This document shows, piece by piece, positions 61,509 to 64,000 of a stretch of DNA of 64,000 nucleotides. Both the position numbers and the translations under genes were made by a program. The stretch is taken from the NCBI GenBank assembly GCA_964550795.1, contig CAZKBH010000005.1, positions 80,629 through 144,628 on the forward strand, written 5' to 3'. A model generated the notes under the pieces. The model saw nothing but the letters and a program-made list of their open reading frames with translations. It was not told where the DNA came from and ran no database searches. Positions within the stretch are counted from its first letter, which is position 1. The number at the start of each line of letters is the position of its first letter. Source of the stretch: M3007 sp964550795. Lineage in GTDB: Bacteria; Bacteroidota; Bacteroidia; Chitinophagales; Saprospiraceae.

Positions 61509-63779
61509 TTAGACATTCAACCAGTACACCACTTTTAAAACTACCGCGCGGTTTTTAGGTGCAAAAACCCGGATGGGCGAGTTTGGAATCTGCTCCGCGT
61601 AAGAATTATCGGTATAGACCAAAAACATATCCGAAACCGGGGCAAAACGCCACTGAACCCGGGCATTCAGGTTAAAATTGTTGGCTTGTGTGTTGTATTG
61701 CATAAAAGCACTGAGGAACAAATCGCGCCGAAACGACACTTCCACCCGCGGCCCGATGAGCCAAAAATCCGTAGAAGCGTAAGGCGCCGGCAGCCGGATT
61801 CGATTGTAGCTGTATTGCAGGGAGAACCGCCCGATGGGCTGCCAACGATAGGCCAAAAGGCCATCGCTGCTGAATATTTTTCCGTTAAAAAACTCCCGGT
61901 ACACAAACTCCACACTCCCTTGCCAATTCGTGGAAGTGCCCGTGTAATACTCCGCCAAGGCCCCGTAATTGTTGTAACCGCCCACCGGCAATTTTTCCTC
62001 CCCCGTATTGCTCGGGTCGAAGGGTTCAAACAAATAAGTGTAGCCATTGAATGCAGCCACATTCACTCCGGATTGGTCAATGAAATTCATCTGGGAATAG
62101 AGCGACACGTCGCGGTCGGTGCTTTGCCCGTTCAGTCCGAAGGTGAGTGATCCATCCGTACCGAAGGTAAAATTGGTAATATGCCGGGCTGCCCAGCCAT
62201 TTTTGGGGTAATAACGCCATGCCATCCCCGGATACATTCCCTGAACGCCTGTTCTAGGCACAAAACCCGCTTCTGCAAAGTAGGTCGAATCCACCCGCCA
62301 ATAACCAAAATTAATGCTGTAATCACGGTCTTGGTAGCCCAGAAAAGCCGCCGCGGTGGAGCCTCGTTGTGCTGGATTGGGCGAAAAAGAGCGGTGGTAG
62401 TATGCCTCGCCCTCCCAACGGTTGTCTGCGGAATAAAGATTGTATTCAAGCCCAGCCACGCGGTTCCAGGGCTGCCAATTGGCTTTTTGCGCATCGCCGA
62501 GATCTTCCAAAAAATTCTGTTTGTTCACCAAAACCCCGCTGATGGTGCTGCGTGCGTGTACTTTTTGTTGGAGCGTGACAAAACTGAAATTGGCCGCAGG
62601 AAGCACCGAAAGTGAATCCCAATCCCGGCGTTTGGTCTGCATATTGAGCGCTCCAATGCGAAGGCCATCGGTGAGTTTACCGCTCAGGCGCGCACCAGCC
62701 ACAATGGGCACTTTTTCGTTCCGCCCAGCCACGGGATTGAAAGCCAACCCGATGCGTCGGGAGAAAAAAGGCCGGGTGCTGGGAAACCCAAACATGGCGA
62801 ATAGGTCGCGGTTTTCCAGAAAAAACTGTCGGGTTTCGGGAAAAAAGAGTTCAAAGCGGCTCAGGTTTGGCACCTGACGATCCACCTCCACCTGACTAAA
62901 ATCGGGGTTGAGGGTCAGGTCCAGATTCAGGCCCGGCGTGAGGCTAATTTTGGCATCGCCGCCAATTCCGCCTGTAAAATCTTGTCTTTTATCCTTGATT
63001 TCCAAAGAATTAGCGTCTCTCAAATAATCCAGTGAAGCACCGCCAATGGCATAAGGAATGAGGCTGATGTTTGCGCCGGGCTTGGGCGGCGGGCTGTTCC
63101 AAAGGAGCCGCCCGACAAAGGAAAGATTGGTATTTGAAAACTGGAAAGGCACGGGCGCCCATACGCTTGTCTCGAAGTCTTTGACTTTAGCACGGATGAA
63201 TTGGAGTCCCCAGGAATTTTCGCCTTCGGATACGTTGTAGCGCAGGGTTTTGAAGGGAATGGCCATTTCTACCGTCCAATAATCCTCGAAATTTTGGGTG
63301 GCTGAATACCATTTATTGTCCCATTCCAAGGACATGACTTCACCCACAGAAATCAGTCCTTCTCGCTGCACATTGAGGGGACTTACACTGAAAATGAATC
63401 CATTGAGACCGTCTTTGCTGGGGTCGAGCATGACACTGACGGCATCGGTGCTGCCGCCTGCATAATCGCGGCGCAGGCTTTGGACGGTATAATCGGCTCG
63501 GCGCTGGTGGCACACGATGCCGATGTACAAATTACGGTCGTCAAAAGTCACGCGGGCCTGGGTAGCCCAGGGGCTGAAGGCGGTATCATTGGGAAAGCAG
63601 AGCTTGAACTGGTCTGCTTTTTCGAGGCCAGTTTGCCAGACGGGTTCATCGAGTACACCGTCGAGTTTGATGGCTTGATCAGCTTTTTTGACCCGAATCT
63701 GGTATTTCTCGGCGTTGTTTTGGCTTGATAGACAGGAAGTTAGGAGCAAAAAAAAGCTCAAGGCGAGCGCGGTTTTCAT
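61509..63779 (-). CDS. DUF5916 outer-membrane protein with CBM9-like N-terminal domain
   Basis: A 756-residue exported protein (lipobox-like MKTALALSFFLLLTSC). The N-terminal part (about 25-230) resembles the carbohydrate-binding module 9 fold (KLDGVLDEPVWQ, ARVTFDDRNLYIGIVCH, WTVEMAIPFKTLRYN). The remainder (about 250-756) is DUF5916, a Bacteroidota family of predicted beta-barrel proteins, with DFSQVEVDRQVPNLSRFELF, FFPETRQFFLENRDLFAMFG and aromatic-rich strands to the C-terminus. Function is unknown; carbohydrate or lipid binding at the outer membrane is a guess. The 221 bases after it hold no supported gene. Confidence 0.8.
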   Translation of the reverse strand: MKTALALSFFLLLTSCLSSQNNAEKYQIRVKKADQAIKLDGVLDEPVWQTGLEKADQFKLCFPNDTAFSPWATQARVTFDDRNLYIGIVCHQRRADYTVQSLRRDYAGGSTDAVSVMLDPSKDGLNGFIFSVSPLNVQREGLISVGEVMSLEWDNKWYSATQNFEDYWTVEMAIPFKTLRYNVSEGENSWGLQFIRAKVKDFETSVWAPVPFQFSNTNLSFVGRLLWNSPPPKPGANISLIPYAIGGASLDYLRDANSLEIKDKRQDFTGGIGGDAKISLTPGLNLDLTLNPDFSQVEVDRQVPNLSRFELFFPETRQFFLENRDLFAMFGFPSTRPFFSRRIGLAFNPVAGRNEKVPIVAGARLSGKLTDGLRIGALNMQTKRRDWDSLSVLPAANFSFVTLQQKVHARSTISGVLVNKQNFLEDLGDAQKANWQPWNRVAGLEYNLYSADNRWEGEAYYHRSFSPNPAQRGSTAAAFLGYQDRDYSINFGYWRVDSTYFAEAGFVPRTGVQGMYPGMAWRYYPKNGWAARHITNFTFGTDGSLTFGLNGQSTDRDVSLYSQMNFIDQSGVNVAAFNGYTYLFEPFDPSNTGEEKLPVGGYNNYGALAEYYTGTSTNWQGSVEFVYREFFNGKIFSSDGLLAYRWQPIGRFSLQYSYNRIRLPAPYASTDFWLIGPRVEVSFRRDLFLSAFMQYNTQANNFNLNARVQWRFAPVSDMFLVYTDNSYAEQIPNSPIRVFAPKNRAVVLKVVYWLNV

Positions 63780-64000
63780 AGCAAGAAAAATTGAGCCGCG
63801 AAGGTAGAAAGCCCGTTAAATAGCTGGGGAACATTGAGGGGATTGGAGGGGGATTTGGTCGGATTTAAGGGAATTAAATCACTTTCTGTCTAGTGCGCTT
63901 CGTTGGAGTGTTTTGGAACGCGGATGAGGCGGATGCTGCGCAACTCGGATTTTGGTACGAAGAATTAATATAGTCCGATTTTTGACAACAACTTAAGCCT

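Overview
The window looks like a chromosomal segment of a Bacteroidota bacterium, most likely a Saprospiria/Chitinophagia relative. The evidence is several secreted proteins with type IX secretion (T9SS) C-terminal sorting domains, a CarboxypepD-type TonB-dependent receptor, periplasmic propeller/Y_Y_Y sensors joined to LuxR-type or histidine-kinase outputs, a pinensin-type peptide leader, GH144/GH20/GH130 enzymes, a DUF4920 lipoprotein, and promoter matches to the Bacteroidota -7 element TAnnTTTG. No rRNA, tRNA, intact transposase, phage or CRISPR array was seen. Two 10-base N runs (25444-25453 and 50873-50882) are assembly gaps inside genes.

Layout. 1-6.7 kb (minus): truncated secreted protein, GH144-like secreted glucanase, one-component membrane regulator, ACP phosphodiesterase-like protein, two tandem Uma2 proteins. 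6.8-11.1 kb: acetoacetyl-CoA synthetase with an in-frame short-repeat insertion, an NAD(P)-binding protein, a helical protein of unknown function. 11.3-18.4 kb: a large BNR-repeat T9SS protein, then a metal-handling cluster (Cys-rich exported protein, TonB receptor, HMA protein). 18.7-25.8 kb (plus): hydroxyacyl-CoA dehydrogenase, HIT protein, GH20 hexosaminidase, UMF1-type transporter, acyl-CoA ligase. 25.8-34.4 kb: VOC protein, LpxH-like phosphoesterase, hypothetical protein, DUF4920 lipoprotein, secreted MORN-caspase protein, PBP1C. 34.4-38.3 kb (minus): M28 peptidase and alpha/beta hydrolase, then ECF sigma factor, membrane anti-sigma candidate and TonB-C protein. 38.6-46.5 kb: S4 protein, SCP2 protein, GDPD lipoprotein, glycosyltransferase, STAND-like ATPase with a membrane segment, lone LytTR regulator, helical protein, orphan RiPP-precursor-like peptide. 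46.9-64 kb: amino-acid permease, a coiled-coil protein/response regulator/histidine kinase operon, a 1391-residue protein with 23 repeats of about 51 residues, a hybrid sensor kinase, GH130-like lipoprotein, VOC protein and DUF5916 protein.

Most interesting: (1) an identical array of three TTTAAT boxes at exact 11-bp spacing lies upstream of both the two-component operon and the giant repeat protein, each 21-22 bp before a degenerate -7 element, suggesting that the OmpR-type regulator activates its own operon and the surface protein; (2) an orphan precursor peptide with a pinensin-like leader and a Cys-free core; (3) many unrelated short palindromic repeats in the intergenic regions, including a nested one, a tandem pair and a 160-bp MITE-like element, plus a 17-unit 9-bp tandem repeat and a 21-bp repeat expanded in frame inside an enzyme; (4) candidate small RNAs or leaders with their own promoter and terminator.
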